From the NCBI GenBank assembly GCA_949358305.1, contig OX442319.1, positions 11,098,001-11,162,000 on the forward strand: a stretch of DNA of 64,000 bases, given 5' to 3'. The notes below the pieces were generated by a model. It was given only the letters and a program-made list of their open reading frames with translations. It was not told where the DNA came from and searched no databases. Both the position numbers and the translations under genes were made by a program. Shown here one piece after another: positions 46,201 to 55,200 of this stretch; position 1 is the first letter of the stretch; the number at the start of each line of letters is the position of its first letter. Source of the stretch: Strigamia acuminata (lineage: Eukaryota; Arthropoda; Chilopoda; Geophilomorpha; Linotaeniidae).

Positions 46201-49200
46201 CCACGCGGACCCGCACGAAGAAGACAGGCCGTCTCCCCAACAGAGGCCGGCCCGTCAACGAGTCGCGACTACCGCAGCCGCTCGAGCAGCTCCAGTTCCC
46301 GAACTCGAGTTGTCGTGCGCTCGGAGTGTCGCCGAGTAGTAACGCTCGAGCCTGCCTCGCCAGACGACGCGCGGGCTGAGCGAACGGTCGAATCTTCCGC
46401 CCACTGGGCTGCGAGGACCGAGACACACCAAGATCGAGGAAAGAAAAGATCCTCGTTGTTTATGGCGATTACCACACAGTCGTCAGATCAATCCTCGTCG
46501 CGACGAACCGTCTCAACACACCAGAGACCGGATTCCCCGACGGACGTCCCCCAGAGGACGGTCCAACGAAGATCCGTCGCAGCCAACACCCGGAGGAATC
46601 GGAAGCGTAAAGTACGACAGAAGATGCGTGCGCAGTCTCTGATCGCGAAAGGATTGGAGAAAGAGCGAGAGATGGCCGCCGCAAAAAGGTCCGAACCCCG
46701 AAGTCTCGGATCCGCGGCTGGGCCGTCCAGGCTCCAGGCAGAGATTGATTTGGGAGAATTGACGGAAGAACAAATATCCCAAGAAGAGTCGGACAAGGAT
46801 GGACCGGTCACGAAGCAAGATCTGGCCATGGCATTGAAGAACGCCTTCCGAGGATACGCGGCCAACCGGCCGTCGGGCTCAACACCGGCTGTGCCCACCG
46901 CGCTTGTGCCCCCACAGGTGCAATCGCGATGGCCGCCACTCCTCGAGGGTACAAACCCAGCAGTGACCACGTGGACCCCTCCCCGGATGATTCCGGTGGG
47001 AGATCCAACTCCCAAACGGGTCAGATACGACGACCTACCGGGGTTGAGCCGTCCACCGTCACCCCCAACGCCACGAGTGTGTCGACCTTATCGCAACGCC
47101 GGATGGTACGCCCAGCGAGAGATGGACGCTCGATGCCGGCGTGAAGCGGCCTATCCCCCACTCAGCGAGCTACAAGAATATCTGGCCGAATACGAGAACC
47201 CCGCGATTGCCGAGTTGGCCATACGACAGGCCGACGCCGCCCAAACCCACCACATCAATTGGGCGATCGAACAGATGCGGACGCTGTCACAACAATTCAG
47301 TGGCAATCCGGACCGCGCTCACCCCTGCCATCGGAGCAGTTTGAATTTGGCTGTGACGAACGTACTGGCCCAGCTGCTATCCCTGGGCGTCTTCTTGGAC
47401 AGTCGGCAAGCTATGGCGGCCTGGACAATCGTCGACCGTGAGGGAGTTCACCTTCCTCGGGCGTTGTACCAGGTATGGGCCGGATGGACTCCTGAGCCCG
47501 CCTCGCTGCGCTTCGACCTGGCCAGAAATACGGAAAACCCAGGCCTACAGTTTTCAAAGATGCGTTCGTTGGCATTCCGCTACCGGAACCCCGGAGTCCA
47601 CCCTTCCTTGTTGCGAACAATTCGGGAGGTTCCGGAGGTACCAGGAACGGCAGCGAGCCTCCCACAGGCCATCGAGACCGCCCCCCCAGAGGCGCCGGTC
47701 CAACCATACATACCGACCCCAAAGCCGGTATTCCCGAAGGAGAAGTGGCGCGCGAATCGACCCATATTGATTCCGAAGCGTTCCAAGCGAGGACCCCGAA
47801 CTCCTCCGCTGCCCTCTCCTTCACCCCCAGCGGCAGAGCTGGCCGCTCTCTCTGCAGAGCCGGCTACGCCACCGTTGGAGAGCCCAATGGAGATTCCGCT
47901 TCCACCATCGCCTCCGCCGCCCCCAGCAGCGCAGCTTTATTTGAGGCTGGGAGTGGAATACCCCTTCCTTCAGATGTCGGAGTTCACGCGACAACGCATC
48001 GTTGACTCCGACGATCACGGCGAATCAATCCTCAAATGGCTAAACAGAGAAGCCCGATCCACCATGGACGCCGTCTTCCATCGCCGTATCCTACGGGCCC
48101 ACAGGAAACCCGGATCGAGCGCCGAGTCGCGAAGGATCCGACTCGTCCCCGATCGATTCCCCGCGTCTACCCGGATTTGGATCCATGAGCGTACGGGGTT
48201 GGTTGGCGAGCCAGCCGGCAGTCACCCGCAGTACTTCATCAACGAGCGACAAAATCCTGCGGATCTGACAACCTCTCTGCCCCCGGATTTACCACCGCCG
48301 CCACCGGCAGTGCCACCCGTGATCCTCCGCCCATGCAGAGGAGTGCTGCCGGCTCTTCGCAGAGGAGAGCGATGAGAAAATTGAGATCGCTCCGATCCGA
48401 GATCGAAGCTGGAGGAGGGACGTGTGGTGACCCAGTTGGATAAGTGTCCCCCCAGGGCGGATACTTGTCCTATGAGTCACTATGATTAAAGAGTCGTTCC
48501 CCCCCGAGTTGGCTCCACCTCCCCATGGCAGGTGTGTGCCCCGAGGGGGAGGAAGCGGCTGGTGGTCAGCCCCCATTGGTTGATCGCCGGCCCTTCACCC
48601 CACTGCATAAAAGGCTGTGTTTCCCGCCTAAAGAGAGAACTTACACAAACGACACCAAGAACACAGCAACTACCTCACCGTCAGGCCAACTTCAACTACA
48701 AGTTAGGATTGATCGAGGATCGCTGAGTAAAGTGCAAACTGTAACTCTCACGAAGTCACTTGCGAGCTATTCCTGCGAAAGCACGAGAATAGCCCTTGTG
48801 AAATCACCCAGAATAATCGCCCAGACGATTATTCGCCGAAGTAAGTGTCCGAGTGCTTTGTAGGGAACCCCAAAGTTCCTAGACGAGGCCTCTGCGACGC
48901 TAAACAAACCCTAGACAACAGGCACGGATAGAAGACTCGAAAGAGCATTCCACCGCGTCCGTGAAGACGAATCCGTGACGAATTAACGACAACTCGAGAC
49001 GCCGCCTTTGTTCCGCCGACCACGCGGAATCGACGACGCCATCTTGAGAAATCCTTTGTTCGACGCTGACCACGTCGACTCTAGAATTATTACTGAGTGT
49101 ATTTTAAAGGCATAAAGCCTGGTGAATAAATTACCTGTTTATTTACATACATTTGGTATTCATTTGGGTATTTACATAATTGATCACAGGTAAAGTATTA

Positions 49201-49599
49201 CACGTTAGCGCTATTTAAACCTATACCAAGTAGGACGCGACAACCTTTAAAGTTGTGTAGTCGATTTGATAGTCGATTTGCCGTTGGAAGATTTTAAAGT
49301 TGGGCGAAAAAATGGAATTTGCAGGCACAAGTTTGAAAGAATAAGTTTTTCTAAACATCGAAAACTGTAGCAGGCCGAGTTCATCTTCCGAATCGGACAG
49401 TTTAGCCACTTTCAAGTCTTCAACGACACTTTCATCCTCAGTGTCGATGTCTCGTCGCACCTGTAAGTGTAAAAGACAAGCAGTAGTAGCTGTTAAATGC
49501 CAGAAAACTTATTTTTTTCAATGTAACTCGTACAATGTGAGGGCTGCAGTGGTTCCAAAGGACCAGTGAGCAGATGATGAATGATCGTACGGACAGCAT
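34264..49599 (-). CDS. M12B metalloprotease paralogue, split by a gypsy insertion (unit 2)
   Basis: Exons: 49,534-49,599; 49,245-49,460; then, beyond the gypsy element, 36,217-36,306; 36,052-36,163; 35,842-35,990; 35,719-35,790; 35,514-35,659; 35,255-35,437; 35,068-35,199; 34,446-34,575; 34,264-34,389. The zinc site HEIGHL and the following HD-containing exon remain open. The signal peptide is the most altered part (MLSVRSFIICSLVLWNHC). The propeptide start also differs (VRRDIDTEDE against VPRDINTEDE). The element sits on the exon 2 splice donor. The target duplication keeps AG|GT at the exon edge, but bases +3 to +6 change from ATCA to TGTC and the intron grows to about 12.9 kb. Expression may be lost or altered. 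The ORFs themselves are not broken. Confidence 0.75.
34616..35031. other. ~415-bp sequence present only in unit 2 (metalloprotease intron 9)
   Basis: Between exon 10 (34,446-34,575) and exon 9 (35,068-35,199) unit 2 has ~415 bp that is absent from unit 1 (AAACATG then AG(A/T)TTGTGGATTCTC). It has no terminal inverted repeats or target duplication that I can see, so it may be ancestral DNA deleted from unit 1. The divergence between units rises sharply at this point. Confidence 0.7.
36376..37195 (+). repeat. 5' LTR of the gypsy element
   Basis: Contains a TATA-like GCATAAAAGG near 36,557 and a polyadenylation signal GAATAAATTACC near 37,077, after the small hairpin AAAGGCATAAAGCCT. Open frames inside it are repeated in the 3' LTR and are not genes. 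Confidence 0.93.
37198..37215 (+). other. Gypsy primer-binding site, tRNA-Pro-like
   Basis: TGGGGGTCTGTCCGGGAT starts two bases after the 5' LTR. It differs at two or three positions from the tRNA-Pro primer site used by murine leukaemia virus (TGGGGGCTCGTCCGGGAT). It is therefore probably primed by a tRNA-Pro, or by a tRNA with a related 3' end. Confidence 0.7.
37290..40430 (+). CDS. gag: Gypsy Gag, 1046 aa
   Basis: Structural protein of the particle. The N-terminal third is charged and proline-containing. About residues 235-415 form a highly charged Glu/Arg/Lys helical or coiled-coil region (EEEEREQRERRTTERTEK). A Ser/Pro/Arg-rich stretch follows. A retrotransposon Gag core begins around residue 650 (WQHYIQTRFDGSWKAGDRFL ... 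REWYQGLKNPTWDDFLVRF). One zinc knuckle CYSCGEYGHYSDKC is near residue 997. At over 1,000 residues it is much longer than typical insect gypsy Gag (400-500). The start is the first ATG after the primer site. Pol is reached by a -1 shift near the end. Confidence 0.92.
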   Translation: MSDKDEQSTSETEQRMPEKGKRTSDYHLRSDGPVPEMSAKAKARANKRRAKAQKEEQAASLAALDGPERERVPLNMQPFEDTDPEAIENREEIREISPGRVSILMTEETDEAPKRTVTVGTNPSPPTAQTSVEQTPRKNDGGTPITPRVTASPAVVSFEVSHLIRLTRQAAQLKAMIDIPVGTSVWESITLLTDAICAAQAPTPVARPAAETPMPQVTPSDTGGFAPDPNRTLHESREKAREEARQEATSRQRRLSAERRELWKEEEEREQRERRTTERTEKLVQKMREEREAKIRKEWNATVEGRHREAQEYEDQFQALIAQRKTEKLQMLRKEAILQHQKWEEQHRERLREEEARKEKEQFLKEKEEWDRVRWTEEYKAKKQAIIDEQKRWEAENWEKETEKFQKEYAQDVSDRKKNEENLKRKPEPPSGSDTDTGEGATKPAKTAKRGKSQKRDESVPKTKDRHPSKRSETGAAIDALLEKKNANKNRERPESEENRWHSFYENNDGGEPPPSGGSKQKKAGGETPPRGPRFHPQGDPSEPSDSSDDDHPSRPSTGRSQEDSDGHRSNRPNASDRSSRSSNPRSEEGNFQDSSGRHYTMSELGRALLNSFRREGIDLGHPGDEHNRAGERVKRKYGVRNEPSSEATGNIRWQHYIQTRFDGSWKAGDRFLDEVMRIKKATKATVADMLTHGLVELTTGSAREWYQGLKNPTWDDFLVRFDLRYGETPDEISNKLRGLRQAPGETLADYDARAKLLFARAPYEINPAGFTMIFYGGLSAHSQRILLDMRAPRTGDYQDVSNYLLTNTLEIEQRYYATLPPEEADAHEKRLQTSAERHKTSEKLMRPSEYLSGIMSLTEASFGRMLTPKAGSILPANPIAAPKKAPAATAMQVTSTDSTQMEKVEETTPLATAKEEEPASSDEEALNEHLENLSTGCDDQGPYLHHAHRALAIAQFRAHVQATKARGALGGKRRFPTPFVPKKPGFTPTGDKSNIKCYSCGEYGHYSDKCEKTVKEKGIMQTLMKMMMELNTNLAKNSQAQASPK
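40391..44533 (+). CDS. pol: Gypsy Pol (protease, RT, RNase H, integrase), expressed by -1 frameshift
   Basis: Frame open from 40,391; the first Met is at 40,502, giving 1,343 residues from there. Numbered from that Met: protease LLDSGADRSFIS about 80; reverse transcriptase LCIDYRPLN about 328, FGLVNAPSTFQ about 400, YLDDII about 428; RNase H LHTDASKIGLG about 573, TELECLAVIWAV and QTDHQALSWL; integrase zinc finger HSGVARTLY ... HCPRCQAC about 885-923; catalytic IDLMGP about 946, SDNGPQF about 1,006 and NPVERLNKD about 1,038. A GPY/F module (KRDGPYVIV) lies near 1,185, with no chromodomain. RT-RNase H before integrase marks Ty3/gypsy. All catalytic residues are present and no stops are seen. 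Confidence 0.95.
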   Translation, partial: SSKKLPSAGVAEINSASSAPAAEIKKKKYHTGPAGHALAEAQIKDRMQTIPKKEETVTLTSMQVRTKPEVDIDWTDLPFNLEVEPQTLRVFHCNVTKTHCETLCMLPVEIENQKLFGLLDSGADRSFISEDIVKDLDIEKKVAQVNANVELLTANGYVKPRGVVRIMIDWKGGNLSHPFIVLPSHDKVFLLGMDIMAKLKIQPNPITRSWNWISPEGERPVPVVPQKLLDEAKDKEEYGRGLRKFVQDYDFAAFTLELQRSNVVDTLVEEAALRVNEASLLRRVLRKHERILTKTPGRTTEATHEIVLTTDKPIRVPYKGMNPQKRDIVTQMCQDMLDKGIVTQALGEYAMRIVLVMRPGSEPRLCIDYRPLNAITVIDPIQMPSIDSILRELSPFKWVTTMDLSKGYWQVELKPEDKLKTAFYSPIGRLMFNVMPFGLVNAPSTFQKLIESVLGDMLHDFVWAYLDDIIITSDTFEEHIDHIDRVVSRLAKAGLHIHPGKSKFCRKELAFLGYRIGVEGIAIDPEKVKAINGFPAPEDIKGVQRFMGMVNFFGRLLSGLAEVAAPITDLLRTDKEFEWTVQCEAAFSTIKQMLADVEKMPLPDLNRPFVLHTDASKIGLGAALLQTHVYNGISQEVPCMFISRKIQGAEKNYTATELECLAVIWAVRKFRDYLEYTNFEVQTDHQALSWLMKLKEPSGRLARWQLELMACDITITYRPGKYNHVADALSRAPASDPQGPDDDGEDDTHLLYCPTPRRIWRLRKANELPVMEPEDRTFCGFWTRTYQPAGTNNSTSEIQSPPPGETHKTLLRAFTAKIEEKTQYAPPTRREFIEHQAADTKCQIITQYLLNGEFPEGMTNPHRRKQFVKEATSYLIDDELLVKYHPTFQDDLSGAGNSVKVVVPASLHTRLLWLMHGHPLASHSGVARTLYRVKQLFFWPGARQKITKFIRHCPRCQACRPRDKVARNAMSLGPYAPFDCLSIDLMGPKPTTGNKNMYILVIMDVATRWPELYALAKPSAENIVECLYDVAMRFGFPRKLISDNGPQFRSRIYKDFCRKFKMDASNTSTYNPQTNPVERLNKDIKYALTVFTDIHNRWDEYLREIAFSIRSTVSRTREFSPAYLNFARELRMPWDPRVAEAVNVLDPSSPHEYVCRLEQTISDTYQHMMAHIFNMRERIADKEGDLAFANFKVNDLVWKEAHTLSNAARGIAAGLADKRDGPYVIVAEHGGNAYQLRRLEDNKNFQSIHGRDLRPYLPEFPQEIWLEGQTHSGQGGTVVDTFQKTNEAENIAESEDEFFDAESPADEAPAQPEQAISEREEAEECTSEMENKKINNEKNANTSEMNEQVESRSTSTSKINLRPRRSNNPFIRDGKVVGKN
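40397..40448 (+). promoter_or_regulatory. Programmed -1 ribosomal frameshift signal (A AAA AAC plus stem)
   Basis: The heptamer A AAA AAC at 40,397-40,403 is in register with the gag codons GCA AAA AAC. After a 6-base spacer, GCGCAGGC (40,410-40,417) can pair with GTCTGCGC (40,441-40,448), an 8-bp stem with one G-U pair and a 23-nt loop. The pol frame is open from just after a stop at 40,388-40,390 and lies in the -1 frame. Gag stops at 40,428-40,430. This is the classical retroviral arrangement. Confidence 0.85.
44912..48375 (+). CDS. Gypsy third ORF, spliced, ~967 aa, unknown function
   Basis: Exon 1 is 44,912-45,028 (MADRRNPRLEPSASSRDESD ... EQPPLQ, 39 codons). Its donor is CAG|GTAAAT. 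The acceptor TTATTCAG|GTC at 45,588 opens exon 2 (45,589-48,375) in the same frame and phase 0; the intron is 560 bp. The helical N-terminal part (for example RTLEEKFERSKTLVECMTKE) is followed by an Arg/Ser-rich basic region, a Lys/Arg-rich segment, and Pro-rich tracts (PLPPSPPPPPAAQ) before the C-terminus. I see no signal peptide, no membrane span, no furin-type site and no zinc knuckle, so it does not look like an envelope. It may be a nucleic-acid-binding or accessory protein. It is probably made from a subgenomic spliced mRNA. The 378 bases between the Pol stop and exon 1 hold no clear gene. Confidence 0.7.
48409..48422 (+). other. Gypsy polypurine tract
   Basis: CTGGAGGAGGGACG directly precedes the 3' LTR. 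The purine run GGAGGAGGGA (48,411-48,420) is the likely plus-strand primer. Confidence 0.75.
48423..49242 (+). repeat. 3' LTR of the gypsy element
   Basis: 820 bp, exactly 12,047 bp downstream of the 5' LTR at every position that I compared, with no visible difference. Followed by the target duplication ACCT and the second half of the metalloprotease locus. Confidence 0.93.
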
Positions 49600-52223
49600 T
49601 TCTGAATTGCTGATTGACCAACTTAAGCTCAAATTTAAGGCTATTTTGCTCGGTTATCTTTTTTGTACATCCTTGTTTACTATGTGGATATCATGTTTTC
49701 TTTACTTTTATCTAAAAATTATTTTGTTGAGAGGAAGGCTGAGCAGATTATAAAACACAAACAGATTTAATTTTGATGTTCTTGAAAATTGGCAAACATT
49801 TTAAATTTTAAGTATTCATAATAATTTTAGTTAGTTCTGTATTTGCAATTAAATTTATGACCAACAACTTTAAACAACTTAATTTTGTCTGTTTTCAAAC
49901 ACAGTTTTATAGTTCTAATTTAAAGTGAAAGAGACAAGTAAATTTATTGCACAATTTTCACTTGATTGATCAAAGAATTCTATTTTCTTGGCATGTTGCT
50001 GGCGGTAGCTGAGTGTTCCGTATATGGGTGGCGGCAATTCGGAAGTTTTACCGGTCCAAGAAACGCAGTGAGATGGACTGAAAACCTGGATGAATCAAGG
50101 GCCTGCAGTTCCAGCTGGTTGCGGAGGACTGCAACAGGTGCGCGAGAGATGCGATAGCTGCACCAAGTGCCTTGCGTTGCAGGACAGTGATCAGCACGCA
50201 GGGGCAGCTGGTCACATCTTGAGCAGATGGTGATGTAAAATGGTGTCACTCGCAGGTTGAGAAGGAGCAGCCACACGGTTTGAGTTAAAACACAACACTA
50301 AAATTTATTCTTCTTAACAGATTGTTACAGTAACGGTTCCCCTTCATCAAATAAATACATATACGGTACTTAACTCTTTTTTACAAAGTGGGTCACTGAG
50401 TAGTGACCTTAAACACACTTGCTGGACACGAATGAGGTATTTACTTGCCTTTTGCTTTATTTTGGTCTTGTTTTGGGAAAATAGTATTGTGAAAACGAAT
50501 AGTTAATTCTTTAAAATCATTAAGCAAAAAAATATTACTAAGAAACAGTAGGAGGGAACCAGCAAAGGGAGGAAGTGCTTAAATTTATGAAAAAGTGAAA
50601 ATGTAGAAATTGTTGGATAATCGGATGCGAAATGAACGAGCGATTTGTGGTGATCTCGATTTAATTCACCACTTAGGAAGTAAATATTAATTATTTCTTA
50701 ATTAATTTGGCTTGGCACACGCCAAGTCAGATCATGTGACCAAGGGGAGAAAACTTCCCTAGGCACATATCACCTCAGGTTGGCTGGGGTGAAAACGGCG
50801 ATTAGCCGTTATGGTGCAATAATCCTTTGTTACACCAGTTCCAGCTAATTGCGCAGATTATCTGCGCAATATTGAAGCGTGCCGGGCTCGCGCCCAAGCT
50901 TCAATAGGGACTCTGAAATATACAACACAACCCTCAACATCACTGCTTTTTGCTCCTGAACAAAAGTATTGATAGAGGACCATGTGATATCCAGTTTCAC
51001 CAAGCTTGCTTTGTACCAACGTGCGAAGCCAGCTATTCGCGTTAATTAGCCGCCGCTGATTCACGCATTCGAGAAGAGAAGTTCCCGTGCCGTCGTGAAC
51101 CATCGCCATTGCTGACGCGCGAACGTCAGCCATCGCCATCGCTGACACGCGAACGTCAGCCATCGCCATCGTACGCCGAACGAACGCCTGCCCGCCGTGA
51201 ACCACCGCCTTCGAGCCGTCGTACGCCGAGTGGAAGAACTCGCGAGAACCATCGTCGCTCGCCCGACCATCGTTCGTGAGTTTCCCGAAGACATAGTCTT
51301 CAAACAACGCCAGTTGTTAAGCGCCATTACAAGTGCTTTCTACTCGTAACAGTCGTTACGAAAATTTCCATTGTTTAATCTCCTTTCAATACTAGTCATT
51401 ATTATTCTCGTATTTTATTCTCATATCATTGTATTAAAAACTGTAATAAAAAGTCTTCATTTGAATTGATAAAACTGTCTTTTTATTCTTTCCTCTTAAA
51501 ATTAACATTAGATAATTTAAGGCCGCGATATAAGTCTTTTATAGCATTCACCTGCGGTAACTCAAGCATATTTATTAGTAATTTGTTTGAAATAACCCGG
51601 ATCGCAGCAGATTGTTGCAAATTAAATGGTGAAAACGTTGATTCTATGCTCAGCCTAGACGCGTGCTGGGCATGGGTCAATCACCAAGTGGTCACACGTT
51701 CTGAGGCACCTACACAACTCCACCTAGCAGTGGAACCTTCATTCGAGAATTTACTTGCCCCTTGGGCATATCGGATCGGATCAAGGGTGACCCAAAACAA
51801 CAACAGAAATGTGACTGTGCATACTCAGAGCGTTTTTATGAACATGTGCTTTTGACACATCCACGAATAACGTATAATTACACAATTCCAATAATTCTAT
51901 TAAAATATTCATGCAAGATATGCAGACTGACAAGTGACAATACAGACGTCAATTGAATTCACAATAAAAAAACAAACTAACTGTTAACGTTAGGAAATTG
52001 CTTAACTGACTTTGATTCTTGAAACATGAGGTATTAAAACGGGATAATAAGAAGGAATAATAGGAATAAAATGGTAGCTGATTTGTTTGCATAAAATAAG
52101 TTGTGGTCATTTACAAAAAGAGATATAACATTTTACAACAGTGCGTAAATACATAGGTTGTGTTAAATTGGTCAGTCAACCAATTATTAGTAATAGAATT
52201 GTTACAGACAGTAAAGATAGTTC

Positions 52224-55200
52224 TTATTTAGGATTTAGACATTTTTGGTTAAATCGAGCATTATACTTCTGAACAAGAGGAAACATTTGATTAGACATGA
52301 TGTGCATTAGAAAGAGTAGAGAAATTCCAAGAGTAAGGCCCAATACGTTTCCAATATCGGAAACCAAAGTTCCGAACGAATACAGGACTTCTTCTTTTAT
52401 GAACTCAACCTTGTTTGTAAACAAGTGGAATACTCCCACGAACATAGAGAGTGGATTTTTTTCTGGTATAGTGAATGTGTTAGCTTTGTAAGTCAATCCA
52501 TGACAAGGTCGTAGACATGCACATTCTTTCTCAACATCAGTCGACAATTGAATTTCATAATACAATCTGCGCACCTCTTTGGCCATTGATGAAGAATTGC
52601 ACATAATTGTGTTCTTCTTGATGGCAAATGGCATACTAGTAAAAACAATACAAAAGGACTATTACCGGTAAATTATACTCTTGTTCGAGTCAAGAAGGGC
52701 CCTAATTCCCCATTGGTTGAGCCATTTTACTACTAACACCAGACTGTATACTACCACTAGTAGAAGTAGTTTTGATTTTTATTTATTTTTGTGATTGTTA
52801 TGACCATTTAAGTTAATATAATTTTGATTTTCTTATTAAAAAATGTTATTTCCATTTACAGTAAAGCAATCGATTACAATGTCTGTACATTGGAATGCAA
52901 TTATGGTGTTTGGGTCTATTTTTTGGATCCCTACACCAGTAAAATGGCTCGACCAATGGGGAATTAGGGCGTTTCTTCACTCGAACAAGAGTATATTAAT
53001 ACACGTTATTGACTGCATTTTTTTCTAGCATTTGAGCTGCAAGTTATGTTTAAAATTGTTTATTTATACAGAAATAAATCTGACCTGCAGAGTTGAAGCT
53101 TTTTTAGTTTGTTTGCCAAGCAGTTTTGTTTGCAATGATAATATTCAGTCACATTTGAAGTACATGGGTTTTGAAGAGTGTTCAAGTTTTGCATCTACAC
53201 AGCAGAAAAAAGAATTATAAAATCACACCTCATTAAACTGATGCAACTTTGCTAGACATAGTTGACAAAAGCTTGTTGCATCCAAAAGTCATGACTATCG
53301 TTTACTGTAATTACCTTTATTACTTTAAATGACGTTAATGCTGAACGTGAGGAAGAGAGTTCCATTTTGAATGCATCTGGGAAATTAGGATCTTCAGGTG
53401 GATTGAAGTAAAACTGAATCAAAACATAAGCTATTTGTACTGAAAACTTAAAAATAAAAGAATGTCTTTACATTTGAAACGTCTGGTTTACAAATATTAT
53501 CCACTTCAAGCATCACAATTATAGCTGCCAACATTGATTGATATTTTTCGGGCGCTATAGATTTGAAAAAATAATTATGGAATTGGAGGATTCATCGTAA
53601 GCGTAATTACCAAATGAATGTTCCATGCAAACACCATCCGTGTAGTTTAGCATGGTCACACGATTGCTATAAATGTCAAAATCGAACATCTGAAAAATTT
53701 GTACAAGACAAATAGTCAGTGGCACAACTATTGAGCATAGTGGGCCCGGGCTTCGGTAAAAAAGAAAGAATAAATCTTTTTTGCTGAGGGCAGAATGGCT
53801 AGAAAAATGTCCACGAAACTGATGTATTGATAAAAATAAGTGACTTACATATTTTGCAATTGTTTCATGGTCCACCAGTTTAGTTTGAAATTTCTTATGC
53901 CATAGCATTTCCACATCAATTTTATTGAAATGCACAAGATCGTAAGCATCTACTTCACAATTAGTCGAATTTCTCTCGAGATAATATTTGAAATACTTCT
54001 TTTTAATGTGATTGAGTTTTCCATTGTGTGGCCCTGGACAAACAATGATGTTCGGATATGTCACGTTTACAGGGTCTTCAACCTTGACTGCTTTCTGAAT
54101 GGGCCCTGATAAGTATGTGTGCATTCGATTTTGTAGAATGTGACAACAAAATAGAGTGCAACTAAAATAAATTGCATAGATCCATTTGCTTTTGCTCTCT
54201 GCTTTTTCTACGTTTATTTTTTGAGCAAACATTTTGAATCTTGTTTTGTGTTTGTTGAAGTGAATTTGGAATTTATTAATGAAATTCTTATGGTTGCTAC
54301 TTTGCAGTCTTCTTATTCTTTTTGCACAGCCAATTAAACAATCAATTAGAGAAAGTATTGAAAAGCCCAACCAAAGACCAAGATTCCCACCAAAGTCACA
54401 GAGTAGACCGATTAAGTCGTAGAGCAATCTTTCTTGAAACACAGTTATGTGTTGATCAGCTAAGTGGAAATTGAACCGAAGTTTGTTATAACTTGTCATA
54501 TCGATTTTTATTTCGTAAACTTCATTTGTACAGCTTCTCGTACAGTTACAGTCATTAGTTGGTGTTATTCCTCTTACTCTTGCCTGATGTGTTTTAACTA
54601 ATTTGGCTGTAGCTTCAGAATTGTTACAGGGATTGTCACATGGCTTCACATATGAATATGGCAAGCTAATAGTGGGAAACAACAACAATTCTTTTTTATC
54701 AGAAATTAAATATTTTTTTATGGAGTATTAAATTTTTATTCATTTTTCGTTGGTTTTAATGGTTTTTAACTATATTTTAATGACTTTTTATTTTCATCAG
54801 AATATAAACCTAATGTTTGATTATCCAAACAATTCGGTTTTATGAACACTCATGTCTCCCAATTAGTTCGGATGATCGAGACTCTACTGAACTAGAAAAG
54901 CAGGAGTGTTTATATCAGTGATGAAATTATGAACTTTTCAAAATATCAGTAGCTGTCACAACAACAACACATTAGGCATACGGTAGTTTATTATATTAGT
55001 AATAGGATGAAAACAAGGATTTAATGGACAGCAGCAAAGTGAGTTATGCCTTACCAACAGGAATCATTCTTGAATTTCTGACTAATGCATCGTATACCAC
55101 ACGATATAAACTCTTCGTTCGGCACACATGTCTCTTCTTTTGTGCTTAAAAAGGAATACTGGAAAAAAATGCATGAGGACAGTATACTCTGTGTGGTGCG

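Larger units (their letters stand above)
36376..49242 (+). mobile_element. Ty3/gypsy LTR retrotransposon with a third ORF, apparently intact
   Basis: 12,867 bp between 4-bp target duplications ACCT (36,372-36,375 and 49,243-49,246). Unit 1 preserves the empty site (GATACCTTTAAAG at about 19,284). LTRs are 820 bp each, TGTGGTGACC...GACGCGACA, and show no differences by eye. Order: LTR, primer site, gag, -1 shift, pol (protease, RT, RNase H, integrase), spliced third ORF, polypurine tract, LTR. Absent from unit 1, so it inserted after duplication or in this copy only. Confidence 0.96.
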
